Positions 32,413 through 42,731 of a DNA stretch of 64,000 bases are shown here, piece by piece (position 1 is the first letter of the stretch; each line of letters begins with the position of its first letter). The position numbers were made by a program, and so were the translations under genes. Below the pieces are notes generated by a model that was not told where the DNA came from, ran no database searches, and saw only the letters and a program-made list of their open reading frames with translations. The stretch lies in NCBI GenBank assembly GCA_038087015.1, contig JASBNA010000042.1:362527-426526 (forward strand), given 5' to 3'. Origin of the DNA: Cerrena zonata (taxonomy: Eukaryota; Basidiomycota; Agaricomycetes; Polyporales; Cerrenaceae).

Positions 32413-33405
32413 TTAATCTTTCGCTTTGAATTCACATTGTAACCAATTACGATACATCTTCAACTGCTTCTTTCTATTCACTAACAATCTTCTATCAGTC
32501 AAAATTTTAACTTCTTCAAAAGGTCCTTCTTCGGTGAAAATTGATCTCATTTCTTCTTCGGTGAAAAAATATACTCTAGTTCCGTCTCCTCTGATATAAA
32601 AATTATCTTCTAATAATCTACCCTTTTTAAATCGAAGTTGGGCTAAATCGTATCTTGCATAATCTCTGAATAAAATTTGACCACCCGGTTTCATTATCTT
32701 TGCTAAATTATTTATAGCATGTTTCCATTGATCTGGATGTAAAGCCAGGAAAACAAAAACCATTATAACTATATCACATGAGTTTGGTTCCATATCTTCA
32801 GGTATTTCAAAATTTGGATTAGATAAATCCCACACCGATGAATATGCAATGCCCTTTTCGTGGTTTGGTGCAAAATTCTCGTTTTCCTTAATTAAATCAA
32901 CTGCCACTTTCGAATAATCACATCCAAATAATTTTAATTGAGGGTTCTTATTTTGATTCAATACTGGGAAAAACGTATTACCTGCTCCACATCCAATCTC
33001 TAATATGGTAGCAGGCTTATTATAGTCTTCTCCTGTCAACTTATATATAGTGGGAAACTCAATCTGTAACCATTTTCTATCTTTGAAAAAATTTTCTCGA
33101 TTATGCTTATAAAAAATATCCCAATATTTAGCAGGATTCGTATTATATAATGTCTTATCGAATTCTGCAACTGGATTCTCGTATTGCTTCTCAATCATCT
33201 GTTTGGCTTGCTCCACTTGTTCTTCCCCGAATTCAACGTGGTCCCACGCATTATGACTGAAAACTTCTTCTTCGTTGGTCAAGTATCTTTTCCCAAAAAC
33301 AAATGGATCGTCTTTGCCTATTCTGGAGTCCAACGGTGGCTTGGTGACGTGCACTTCTTCGGCACCTGCAGCCCCTTCGGCTGGCGGTATGCTATCTATG
33401 GTCAT
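32413..33405 (-). CDS. TRM140: tRNA m3C32 methyltransferase (Trm140/Abp140 catalytic part)
   Basis: The 330-residue class I methyltransferase matches the catalytic part of S. cerevisiae Abp140/Trm140, which makes 3-methylcytidine at position 32 of threonine and serine tRNAs. The family signature FWDIFYKHN-type segment (here KYWDIFYKHNRENFFKDR) precedes the SAM-binding motif LEIGCGAGNT. FRDYARYDLAQLRFK and the C-terminal NRKKQLKMYRNWLQCEF are typical of the METTL2/8 group. The actin-binding N-terminus that S. cerevisiae adds by a programmed +1 frameshift is absent here. In C. albicans the syntenic gene is named ABP140. Confidence 0.92.
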   Translation of the reverse strand: MTIDSIPPAEGAAGAEEVHVTKPPLDSRIGKDDPFVFGKRYLTNEEEVFSHNAWDHVEFGEEQVEQAKQMIEKQYENPVAEFDKTLYNTNPAKYWDIFYKHNRENFFKDRKWLQIEFPTIYKLTGEDYNKPATILEIGCGAGNTFFPVLNQNKNPQLKLFGCDYSKVAVDLIKENENFAPNHEKGIAYSSVWDLSNPNFEIPEDMEPNSCDIVIMVFVFLALHPDQWKHAINNLAKIMKPGGQILFRDYARYDLAQLRFKKGRLLEDNFYIRGDGTRVYFFTEEEMRSIFTEEGPFEEVKILTDRRLLVNRKKQLKMYRNWLQCEFKAKD

Positions 33406-33675
33406 ATTCGTTTAAACTGGAGAAACTATTTATTTAAAAAATTGAAAAAAAAAAATTGAAAGAAAAAAATTTTGATGGCATCAAAAAAAAAAAAAAAAAA
33501 TTCATGTACAGGATTTTGATACGAAGAGCTTTTTTTTTCTTTTGATTAGCAGCCAATTTGAGTAGGTTGCAACTCGAGCTTTACAGACAAGACTATAGAT
33601 TCAGATTGTATTAATATATAAGTTACAAAAAGTTATGGGCCATCCCCTCCCGGCATATTACATTACTCATTTCTC

Positions 33676-34803
33676 TCATTTCTCATCAGACAGTTTTTGC
33701 GAATAGTGAACCTCACCATTTAAATCCACTAATCTAGCAGCAGCTTGTTCACTGGTCAAGTCTCTTTGAGCTTCGCCCAACATTTCAAACCCCACACAGA
33801 ACTTCTTTACAGTGGCTGATCTCAACAATGGTGGATAAAAATGCATGTGGAACCAAGAGTTGTCGTGATCGTGTTTGGAACAGTTGAAGGGAGCTTGATG
33901 AATACCCATTGAGTAAGGGAAACTAGTATTGAATAAATTATCATACTTTGTTGTTAATTTTTTCATTATGGAGGCCAAGTCTGCCTTTTCGTATTCATTG
34001 AACTCCTCAATGGAATGTAAATGGTTCTTTGAGATCAATAGAGTTTCAAATGGCCATAAAGCCCAATATGGTACCACTACTAGGAAAGAATCATTTTGTA
34101 AAACAATTCTCTCCTTTTTAACCAATTCCAATTTAACGTAATCACCTAATAAATGAGATTCGTTTTTCTTAAAATATTCATTCATGTTAGTTAATTCATG
34201 ACTAACTTCTGTTGGAATTTGATCAAGACACCAAGCTTGACCATGAGGATGAGGGTTCGAACATCCCATTGCAAAACCTTTATTTTCAAAAATTTGTAAA
34301 TAGCGATAAGGTGCTTCACCAGATAATGATTGACTTTTAACTTCAAGATAAAGTTTCTGCCAAGTATCAATAACACTAATAATGTCTCTAATTGGCATGA
34401 TTGGTAAAGTCAAACTATGATTTGGACTGAAACATATAACAAAACATTTTCCTTTAACCCCTTGAGTCACCAATAGTCTAGATTCTAATTTGTCAGTTTC
34501 TGAATCCGCATTTGCATCATCTTTTATTTCAGTAACATAATCCGGTTGATCTAACCTAACAGCAGGGTAGTCATTAGGGAAAATGTATGTGGATTCATAT
34601 TTAGGATTTGAATCACCAGTGGCTCTGATATTACCTGGACATAAATAGCACTGAGGATCGTATTCTGGTAACGTATTTTTCTTCAACTCTTCTTTAGCAC
34701 CTTGCCAGGGTCTTTTCGCTCTGTGGGGGGAGCATAAGACGTAAGAATTAGTTAAAAGATTTAAACGACGATGCGAATGGTTAGTAAAGTCAAACTCTGT
34801 CAT
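33676..34803 (-). CDS. GAL7: galactose-1-phosphate uridylyltransferase
   Basis: The 375-residue GalT swaps UMP between UDP-glucose and galactose-1-phosphate in the Leloir pathway. A zinc ligand pair (Cys52, Cys55 in CYLCPGNIRATGD) and the active-site SNPHPHGQ motif with nucleophile His187 are present, as is the late HMHFYPPLLRSATVKKF block. Length is close to S. cerevisiae Gal7 (365). Its promoter carries the GAL palindrome at 34917-34928 and a TATA-like box at 34862-34869. It is divergent from GAL102. Confidence 0.96.
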   Translation of the reverse strand: MTEFDFTNHSHRRLNLLTNSYVLCSPHRAKRPWQGAKEELKKNTLPEYDPQCYLCPGNIRATGDSNPKYESTYIFPNDYPAVRLDQPDYVTEIKDDANADSETDKLESRLLVTQGVKGKCFVICFSPNHSLTLPIMPIRDIISVIDTWQKLYLEVKSQSLSGEAPYRYLQIFENKGFAMGCSNPHPHGQAWCLDQIPTEVSHELTNMNEYFKKNESHLLGDYVKLELVKKERIVLQNDSFLVVVPYWALWPFETLLISKNHLHSIEEFNEYEKADLASIMKKLTTKYDNLFNTSFPYSMGIHQAPFNCSKHDHDNSWFHMHFYPPLLRSATVKKFCVGFEMLGEAQRDLTSEQAAARLVDLNGEVHYSQKLSDEK

Positions 34804-34916
34804 GTTTCTGTATTGCTGATACTAAAAGAAGTCAATTGGTGAAAATAACAAAAAAACCATCTTTTTATATTCAAATTATTCAAACTTGGCTCAATCAAGA
34901 CTCTCAAAATCTCGAA

Positions 34917-34952
34917 TGAAACGTTACATTGGCCCAAAATCTCTCCGGATTA
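34917..34952. promoter_or_regulatory. GAL palindrome and CCGGATTA element of GAL7
   Basis: TGAAACGTTACA at 34917-34928 is one mismatch from the palindrome TGTAACGTTACA and is followed by TTGGCC and then CCGGATTA at 34945-34952. It lies 114 bp from the GAL7 start codon, beyond a TATAAAAA box. The same two elements recur at GAL1, and closely related ones at GAL10. Confidence 0.7.
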
Positions 34953-35627
34953 AAATTAACAGAGCTAACTTCCTGGATAATAGAGGTGTCGAGCTTTATG
35001 GCCCCCGGAACTCCCAAGCTCACCAGATAAAATGTCGCAATTTTTCTGTCTGACCGAATTTCTCAGTTTCGGGTGACGTGGGGTAATTACGAATTTTCAT
35101 GGCGGGGTAGGTTCACAACCAAAAGTTTATTCCAATTTAAAAATAAAACTTTGTTTTTTTCAATCCTTTTTGTGGTTTTTTACTACCTTGCCTAACATTT
35201 TTCCATTCTACTAAGAAATTTCTTCCGTGGTAAGACTTTCGCCGTTTTGCTTTGCTTGCCAAGTCCATGCTTACACTGAATGAGATGTTCAGAGCGGATC
35301 ATTTCCCTTCAAAAACTGACTTTATCCGAACCAGAACTGACATCATGAGATCTTGTAAATTTGTAGATTTGTATTTTTTACCACCAATGGAACTGAAAAA
35401 ACAACCGGTGGTTGGAGACAGCGTGAATCCCACAAAAAAGGCTCTCCGAAACTGGTAACCTAATTCACTTGAATAAGATATTTCTAGATCCAGGAAAATT
35501 TGGAACGAGGGAAAAATTCTCTCTTCTGGTCGGAAGTGGTGGGTTTTGAGTCAGTTTCGTATGTGACTCCATTCTTGGAAAGTATGGGGGAACCGGGAGG
35601 TCGTGTACCGGGAGAAATGGACTTGGA
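34953..35627. other. remainder of the GAL7/GAL102 divergent region
   Basis: About 675 bp. Short plus-strand frames at 35252-35458 and 35500-35685 have no recognisable content, and the second runs through the GAL102 promoter element. I treat the stretch as promoter DNA without a gene. Confidence 0.4.
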
Positions 35628-35639
35628 TGTAACGTTGCA
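35628..35639. promoter_or_regulatory. GAL palindrome of GAL102
   Basis: TGTAACGTTGCA differs at one position from the palindrome TGTAACGTTACA. It is followed by TTGGAG, as at GAL7, and lies 99 bp before the GAL102 ATG. A TATATAG sequence follows near 35680. Confidence 0.65.
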
Positions 35640-35737
35640 TTGGAGGGCTTTCACCGCAGAGAAGATCTGTTGTTTTTTTATATAGCAGTCATTTTAAGAT
35701 GTCTGCTTAACTTTTGAATTGGTTCAGGTAATTGGTA

Positions 35738-36723
35738 ATGACGTTCGAACAAAGAGTATTGGTTACTGGAGGAGCTGGCTTTATTGGGTCCCATTTCTTG
35801 AACCAGGTGGTTCCTAAGTACCCCAGAATTCACTTTACTTGTATTGATAAGCTAAGTTACGCAGGTAATTTAGATAACTTGAGTCCCATAGCTGATGAAA
35901 GTAATTTCAGGTTTATCAAATTTGACCTTTCAACAAGGTTGGATTCACTAATTGAATTATTGAAGTCAAACAAACCGATCAGATCATTAATTTTGCTGCT
36001 GAATCATGCGTTGATAGGTCTTTTGAAGATCCATTATTTTTCACCTTAAATAATGTAATTGCTACTCAGAATCTCTTAGAATTCGTTCGATTATGGTGTC
36101 CCAGTTGCCATTTCATTCACATATCTACGGATGAAGTTTATGGAGAATCTCTAGATACAATACTAAGTGAATCATCCAATCTAAGACCTTCTAATCCATA
36201 CGCTGCTACCAAAGCTTCGATCGATTTGATTTTACAGAGTTATGTTTCGTCTTTCAAGCTATCTGTCACTATTGTAAGAGGTAATAATATATATGGTATA
36301 AATCAATATCCTGAGAAGATTATACCGATTTCAATTCAATCTTTAATTAATCTTAATCGTAAAGTACCAGTTCATGGTGACGGACATTATAAAAGAACTT
36401 ATTTATACATTCAGGATTTTAATGATGCTATTGAATTACTATGGTTGCAAAAAAAATTGGGAGTTTATAATGTTGGGGCCGATAGTCAAGATGAAATTGA
36501 TAATTTATCACTTATCAAATTAATTTATGATAAGATAAATACAAAGTTAGGTTTGAAAAATTTCGAAAGTTTGATTGACTTTGTTCATGATAGGAATTAT
36601 AATGATTTAAATTACTCCATGGATTCTTCCAAAATTAAATCTCTAGGTTGGGAATCTAAGATTAGATTATCTAAAGGTTTGGATATAATAATCGAAAATG
36701 AGTTCAACAAAATGAATACCTAA
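35738..36723 (+). CDS. GAL102: UDP-glucose 4,6-dehydratase-like protein Gal102, one frame break
   Basis: The frame breaks near 35969-35976, where one base seems to be missing from an A/C run (AAACAAACC). Repaired, the protein is about 328 residues. It is an extended SDR of the dTDP/UDP-glucose 4,6-dehydratase group: VTGGAGFIGSH at the N-terminus, HISTDEVYGE, and the catalytic YAATK motif. The ATG at 35738 is used because the upstream start would be TTG. In C. albicans the syntenic GAL102 affects cell-wall mannan rather than galactose breakdown, although it sits within the GAL cluster. Confidence 0.9.
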
Positions 36724-36725
36724 GG

Positions 36726-37289
36726 CTATATAACAGCTTCCCCAACTTTTGTATCAAATAAAGTACTCTTAATTGGCATATCTAATGAATAAAAAGGATC
36801 TTTCATAACGTAATCAGAATAAGCAACGTAGAGATTTCTAAATATGTGGTTCACCTCATCAAACTGCTTATTCAATTCCCCCTGAGTCGACGTGTAGCCT
36901 CCACTAACAGGCTGCAAGTTGTGGACCACTGGATTAGGCGATGTTATCACAATGAACTTTATACCTGTTAAGGTTTGAAATATATACAAGTTGAAAAAAT
37001 TGGTTTCGATACTTTGTAACCCAGACTTATTGGTATTTGGATTTTGATATTTCCCCGTAGCAAGTATCGAGTTATTCACCTTGGAATTGCTTGCACTGTT
37101 AGCCTCAGAACTACTGGTTTGGCCCTGATTTCCTGGTTTCAACTTTGATGCAATTGCATGAACACCGTGTAACGTCCCTGCTAACACTAAGTAATCATTG
37201 GCCGATAGTTTGTTAAGACCGGGACTGATGTCATTTTGATATATAAGACCTCCTGCCTTGTTAAGTATGTATATGGAGTAGACTTTCAT
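36726..37289 (-). CDS. TRS23: TRAPP complex subunit Trs23
   Basis: The 187-residue protein is a longin/sedlin-fold TRAPP subunit. The N-terminal strand MKVYSIYILNKAGGLIYQND, the LAGTLHGVHAI helix and the late TLTGIKFIVITSPN strand pair match Trs23, part of the core that activates Ypt1 in ER-to-Golgi traffic. A Ser/Asn-rich insert sits between the two halves, as in other yeasts. It is unrelated to galactose use but is kept inside the GAL cluster, with 2 bp between its stop codon and that of GAL102. Confidence 0.92.
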   Translation of the reverse strand: MKVYSIYILNKAGGLIYQNDISPGLNKLSANDYLVLAGTLHGVHAIASKLKPGNQGQTSSSEANSASNSKVNNSILATGKYQNPNTNKSGLQSIETNFFNLYIFQTLTGIKFIVITSPNPVVHNLQPVSGGYTSTQGELNKQFDEVNHIFRNLYVAYSDYVMKDPFYSLDMPIKSTLFDTKVGEAVI

Positions 37290-38154
37290 CGCAATTCGAA
37301 TACTTAGGTTTAGCTGATGAAGTATTAATCAAAGTTCAACATTTTTTATTTTCATCAAAACAAATCAAAAAAAAAAATTCGATAACGAGAAAAGTCGTGC
37401 GAAAGTGGTCAAGGAGAGGAAGTTTTGCAACCTAATATTAGAAGAAGACCATGACTCCAATGGCAAGGTGGCTGTTTCAAGCCATTCTGGATCTAACGTA
37501 TAAGAGCATGTGCTTAACCTTGAAGAAAAAGCTGAGAATTCTCCTTTGAGAGGATAAAATATAACATTTTATTCGGCTCTTGGAATCACTGGGACTTTAC
37601 TAGTGGAATGAAGGTTTCACTTGTCAGTTTGAAGCTTCTGAGGGTCCTGGTTCTTTCTTCATAGTCATTTCCTGCTTTTGCTATTCTCTGTTATTTCTTT
37701 TCGTAGCTGGTTCGCTTCTTTGAAGTCGTTATAAAGTAGGTTCTTGTATACGTGGCCTGCCAGACATCGTAAATCCTCACAACATGCCCAGCCGGCCAGT
37801 TCTTAGCATGCAAGGTAAGACCCTGCTCGACTGAAAGAACTTTAAATATAGTTTGTGATATATTTGCAAGTTCGTCATAATTTTGTTTAAATTTCGAAAA
37901 AAATTCCAATAATTTGCTTAAATTGAGCAAAAGTTTACCAAAACATACAACAATTCAATAGCCCAACTAAAGGTCTTGTAAATTTTTTTACATAATTACC
38001 CAAATGACAAACTAAAGCAATGTTCGTAGCTGCTATCGAGTAAGCTGCAGAACACTAGACGAAAAGGCTGCGAAAAGGATCTACGCACTAATAAAATAAT
38101 CATTATGTATTAAAGCTTATACTGTTTAACTAATTTTGAAAGGAATACTTAATT
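37290..38154. other. TRS23 promoter and GAL10 3' region with a GC-rich core
   Basis: About 865 bp. Most is AT-rich, but 37745-37840 is clearly GC-richer and contains GCCCAGCCGGCCAG. A short minus-strand frame (37691-37930) crosses it. I cannot name anything in it; it is flagged as a possible RNA gene in the findings. Confidence 0.4.
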
Positions 38155-40168
38155 TTAGAACCATAGGTTCTCACCCCTATGTAAGGTGACTTGACTAGCC
38201 CAGTTCTTATGGTTAATAGCATTTGTGAATCTAGCAGCTTCAACACAGAATCCACTTCTTGATTTGAAATCTTTGACGTTGGTGAAGTCACCAGTGTATA
38301 ATTGGAATGCAGGTTCAGTCGATGAAACTTCTAAAGTGATTGGAAGGTCAGGTTTCGAAGCCTTGACAAGAGTCTTATAAGGTTTGTCTCTTGAGTCAAG
38401 GGTGCTTGCCAGCTTTATCGACAACAAAGCAACTATCAAATGAAACATCTTGTGTTAAGGTGACATCAGTAGACTCAATCGACAGAAATTCACCACTTGG
38501 CAATTGAGGATTTGAATTATCAGCAGCCAAGTATTCAGAAGTAGATAACTTCAATTGGGTACCATTAATAGATGATGAGTTATCAAGATTGAAATAAGTA
38601 TGATTAGTTAAATTTATTGGAGTAGCATCGTGTTGCGAACTTTCAGATATAGTGGCTTCAAATTCAATTTCCAAGCCGCTTTCACCAACGACATATTTAA
38701 CTATAGTTTCAACTTCTGCTGGGAAACCATTGCTTCCATCTTCATCAACTAGTAAGAATTCTAAAGAAACTTTCTTGTCGTCAATACGTTGAGCCACAGG
38801 ACCTAACCAGTTCTTTTTATTGAAACCGTTTTCCCCTCCATGAGAAGTATTAATTCCATCATTGGTTGGTAATTTGAAAGCTTTTCCATCAAGTGAAAAT
38901 TCACCTTTTGAAATTCTATTGGCATATCTACCAACTGTGGCACCAAACAATGGGTTGTTAGATAATTTATAGTCTTCAGGATTAGTGAAACCATTGACTA
39001 ACCTTTGACCATTGATTGATATATTTTGAATGGCAGCACCATAGTTGATTACGGAAACCTCAAAATCATTAATTGTAATTGTATGTAATCTATTTTCATA
39101 ATCAGCAAATTTTGACCAGGTATAGTTATCAATCTTAAAACCAAAGGGGTTTGCAGTTGTCCAGTTCCACAAGTCTTTACAGGCATCTTCGATTGTTAAC
39201 TTAGCCTTCCAATTCAATTCGGTATTAGCACGAGTTGGGTTAGCAGTTAAATCAAGCACATCACCATCTCTACGAGGTGCAACCTCATATGGTAACTCAC
39301 GACCAACAGCTTTACAAAAAGCATTATAGACATCGAAAACAGTACTTCCTTTACCTGTACCTAAATTCCATTCTCTGTATAAACCTGAATTTGAATCAAT
39401 TTTTTTCAAATAGTCGAGAGCAGCGATATGACCACGGGCTAAATCAACAACATGGATATAATCTCTGATTGGAGTACCATCATGAGAATTATAATCATTA
39501 CCAAAAACCGAAAGTTTTTCTCTTCTACCGATTGCAACTTGAGCCAAATAAGGAAGTAGATTATTTGGAATACCCAATGGATCTTCACCAATCAAACCAG
39601 AAGGATGTGCACCCATAGGGTTGAAGTAACGAAGAATTGCCGTTCTCCAAAATTTGTCCAGCTGGTATAAATCTTTTAAAATTTGTTCAATAACATATTT
39701 TGTTTTACCATAAGGATTAGTTGGATCATTTGGACAATGCTCAGGAATTGGAATCATATTTGGAAATCTAGTAGCATCCCCATAAACAGTAGCTGATGAG
39801 CTGAAAACTATGGTTTTGACTTGGTGTTTTTTCATCACGTTAAGTAAGTTGATTGTTCCATTGATGTTATTATCATAATAATCCAATGGAATCTTAGTCG
39901 ATTCCCCAACAGCTTTTAAAGCAGCAAAATGAATAACCCCAGAAATTGGATAACTTTGAAACACTTTTGAAAGTTCATTATGATCACGAATATCAACATT
40001 GAAAAATGGTATACTTTGTTTCACAATAAATTCAATACGAGCAACAGCATCATAAGAAGAGTTTACCAAATTATCAACAATCACAACTTTATAGTTGTTT
40101 TTTATCAATTCGATAACAGTATGAGAGCCAATATAACCAGCACCACCAGTAACTAAGATATAACTCAT
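38155..40168 (-). CDS. GAL10: UDP-galactose 4-epimerase/galactose mutarotase, one frame break
   Basis: Two frames join near 38401 if one base is skipped in a GGG (CCC on the coding strand), giving about 670 residues. The N-terminal epimerase has VTGGAGYIGSHT at 5-16, the SSSATVYGD strand and the catalytic NPYGKTK motif. The C-terminal mutarotase (from about residue 350) has the ATVGRYANRISKGEF block, NLTNHTYFNLD and ends in SRSGFCVEAARFTNAINH. The fused arrangement is the usual one in yeasts. It is divergent from GAL1 across 1042 bp. Confidence 0.95.
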
Positions 40169-40234
40169 TTTAAGATCTTTGAGAATTAGTGAAAAACAAA
40201 ATCTAAACTTACAGATCTAATTTGAAAACCTCTT

Positions 40235-40320
40235 TATTATATACTTCATCGTGGACTAAAAACTACTTACTAAACCAAAATACAACGTTACATTCTGGTC
40301 TACTCCAGTTTCTCCCCGGA
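40235..40320. promoter_or_regulatory. GAL10 promoter: TATA box, GAL palindrome, CCGGA
   Basis: Read toward GAL10 (minus strand), a TATATAATAA box lies at 40235-40244. The palindrome-like TACAACGTTACA lies at 40281-40292, 113 bp from the start codon, and CCCCGGA ends at 40320. The spacing from the start of the palindrome to the start of CCGGA is 35 bp, the same as at GAL1. Confidence 0.65.
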
Positions 40321-41062
40321 CTCTCCAGCTTTTCCAGTTCTGGAGGGCCAGGTGGGCTCATGCCGATTAAATCTTGCAGGTAATTTCATCCCAATAAGAA
40401 GGATCTTTTTGGTCGGAAAACATCAGCGACCGGTTTAGATCTGGCATTCCTATTTGGTCAAGACTTCGGACAAAAATATTTGCAGGCTGCCGCTTGTCCA
40501 TAAACGGTAAAAAAAAATAATGCAAACCATGAAAACATAATGTCATACATTTTTTTTGTTGGTTTTTTCCGGTGTAGATATTAACGAATAAAGCCAAATG
40601 GCGGGGACAAAGAAAGCAAAGCTAGTGCCGTACGAAAAGCTAAAAAATGTGAAAAACCGTTTCGAAGTAGTCAAGAGAAACAGCTAACCTGGTCATACGG
40701 AGTGGAGTATCCTGACTTCTGTGTGCTCGACTGACTTCCTTATTATTTTACCTATTGAATCGACCCACCGATGATGGAAGATTATGTGGTTTATTATTTG
40801 GTTTCGCGTGTAGCGTGAGAAGCTGCAGCAAAAGAATCCCAGCTCATGCAGGACAATCATACTCCACTTTATCATAACCTTCTCATGCACTCCACAAACA
40901 AACACCAAAAAAAATAAAGAAGACGACATTTACCGGAAATCATATTGATTTACGAGGGTGGTGTCTATAAACCTCCAAACCAACAAGAGCTAATTGTTCC
41001 CATTCCCCCTTCTAGTTGGGATTTTACAGAGAAAACCAGACTAAACGTATGGGAAATCAAAA
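40321..41062. other. central part of the GAL1-GAL10 intergenic region
   Basis: About 740 bp. Two minus-strand frames (40367-40597 and 40693-40929) show no recognisable protein. CGG/CCG triplets are scattered through 40310-40460, but I do not see the CGG-N11-CCG site of S. cerevisiae Gal4. No gene supported. Confidence 0.4.
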
Positions 41063-41148
41063 TGTAATGTTACATTTGGCCAAAGAATCTGATTGCCCCG
41101 GATTATTCACCAGATCTTCTCATTGACAAGATTTAAAAGAGTATATAA
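41063..41148. promoter_or_regulatory. GAL1 promoter: GAL palindrome, CCGGATTA, TATA box
   Basis: TGTAATGTTACA at 41063-41074 is followed by TTTGGCC, then CCGGATTA at 41098-41105 and TATATAA at 41142-41148. The palindrome lies 137 bp before the GAL1 ATG. Its exact reverse complement occurs upstream of HGT2 at 46009-46020. Confidence 0.7.
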
Positions 41149-41210
41149 TGATAATAACTTCTTAGGTTAAAGAGAAGTAGGTTGGTTTTCCATATTATTT
41201 CAATTTTACA

Positions 41211-42731
41211 ATGTCAGTTCCAATTTTCAAAGATTTATCATTTTATAATGATGCCAATTCGAGTACAGCTCGATATCAGGCTTTGCAAACCAGGTTTAAT
41301 AAGGTTTATGGTAACGAACCCGAATTTGTTGGTCGTTCACCAGGAAGGGTTAATTTAATAGGTGATCATATTGATTATTGCTATTTTTCGGTTTTGCCTA
41401 TGGCACTTGATGTGGATGTAATTGCAGCTACTTCCATTAATGATTCGAATACCATTAGATTGGCTAATACAAATGACAAATTTCCAAGTTATGAATTTGA
41501 AATAAGTCCAACTTTTGAAATTAGTCAAGCAGATTATACTTGGGTGAATTATTTTAAATGTGGTTTGATTGTTGCTAATAATTATTTGAAAGAATTAAAC
41601 CCAAGTACTAAGTTGAAAGGTATGAATTTATTATTTGATGGGAATGTACCAACTGGGGGAGGATTATCATCAAGTGCAGCCATTTGTGTTACTTCTGCCT
41701 TAGTTGTTTTAAGGGCTAATGGATTAACTAATATTTCCAAAGAAGATTTGACTAGAATTACTGTTGTTTCTGAACATTATGTTGGGGTAAACACTGGAGG
41801 TATGGATCAATGTGCTAGTATTTATGGGGAAAAGGGGAAAGCATTATTAATTCAATTCAAACCAAAATTGATTGGTATTCCCTTTGAATTACCAACCACC
41901 AAACCCCACGAATTAGTTTTCCTTGTATCTAACTCATTAGTTGAGTCCAACAAACATGAAACAGCCCCAACCAATTATAACTTGAGAGTTGTTGAAGTGG
42001 CATTAGCTGCAGAATGGTTAGCCAAAAAGCTTAAATTGAATTTAGTGAATGATTCTAATTTGGAAACTGGTACTTTAAGAGGATTTTTAGATTCTTATTT
42101 TGAACTGTTAGGTGAGCCTAGATGGGATGGTCATGATATCGATGTTGGTATTGATAGATTAACCAAATGTTTAGAGTTGATTGAAAAACCAGAAATATTT
42201 AATCAAGAAGAACAAAAAGGTGTTGAAACTGAACAAGCAAGTAAATGCTTAGAATTACTGGCTGATCAATTTCATCAAAGATTTTTAAGTAAATTCCCGG
42301 TGAAATATGATAAATTAAAACTTTATCAGAGATCAAAGCATGTTTTCAGTGATTCCTTAAGAGTGTTAGAATTTTTAAAGATTTTTGAAGAAGAAAAACT
42401 CAAGCCTTCCACTGGTATTTTACAAGATTTAGGTAAGTTGTTAAACGAATCACAAGAATCCTGTAATTTGTTGAACAATGCATCTAAACCAGATTGTGAA
42501 GAGCTTTGTCAAATTGCTAGAGAAAATGGGTCGTATGGGTCCAGAATCACCGGTGCCGGGTTTGGTGGCTCAATTGTTCATTTAACGACGGTTGACCGGT
42601 TGGATAGCTTGGTGGAAGCATTGAAAAAGGAGTATTATTTGCAAAAGTTCCCCAACATTACTCAAGACCAATTGAACGAAGCAATTGTTGTTTCCAAACC
42701 TGCCACTGGTTCCTGTATTCTTGAATTATAA
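41211..42731 (+). CDS. GAL1: galactokinase
   Basis: The 506-residue GHMP kinase phosphorylates galactose at C1. The galactokinase signature GRVNLIGDHIDYCYFSVLPM spans 45-64 and the ATP-binding GGGLSSSAA spans 149-157. The latter keeps the extra Ser-Ala pair that S. cerevisiae Gal3 lacks, so the protein should be an active kinase. MDQCASIYGEKGKAL and the C-terminal GSRITGAGFGGSIVHL are also conserved. Length is near Gal1 of S. cerevisiae (528). Confidence 0.97.
   Translation: MSVPIFKDLSFYNDANSSTARYQALQTRFNKVYGNEPEFVGRSPGRVNLIGDHIDYCYFSVLPMALDVDVIAATSINDSNTIRLANTNDKFPSYEFEISPTFEISQADYTWVNYFKCGLIVANNYLKELNPSTKLKGMNLLFDGNVPTGGGLSSSAAICVTSALVVLRANGLTNISKEDLTRITVVSEHYVGVNTGGMDQCASIYGEKGKALLIQFKPKLIGIPFELPTTKPHELVFLVSNSLVESNKHETAPTNYNLRVVEVALAAEWLAKKLKLNLVNDSNLETGTLRGFLDSYFELLGEPRWDGHDIDVGIDRLTKCLELIEKPEIFNQEEQKGVETEQASKCLELLADQFHQRFLSKFPVKYDKLKLYQRSKHVFSDSLRVLEFLKIFEEEKLKPSTGILQDLGKLLNESQESCNLLNNASKPDCEELCQIARENGSYGSRITGAGFGGSIVHLTTVDRLDSLVEALKKEYYLQKFPNITQDQLNEAIVVSKPATGSCILEL

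Noticed and set aside
34804..35737. Small plus-strand genes at 35252-35458 and 35500-35685
   Set aside because: They lie in the GAL7/GAL102 promoter, have no known motifs, and the second contains the GAL regulatory palindrome.
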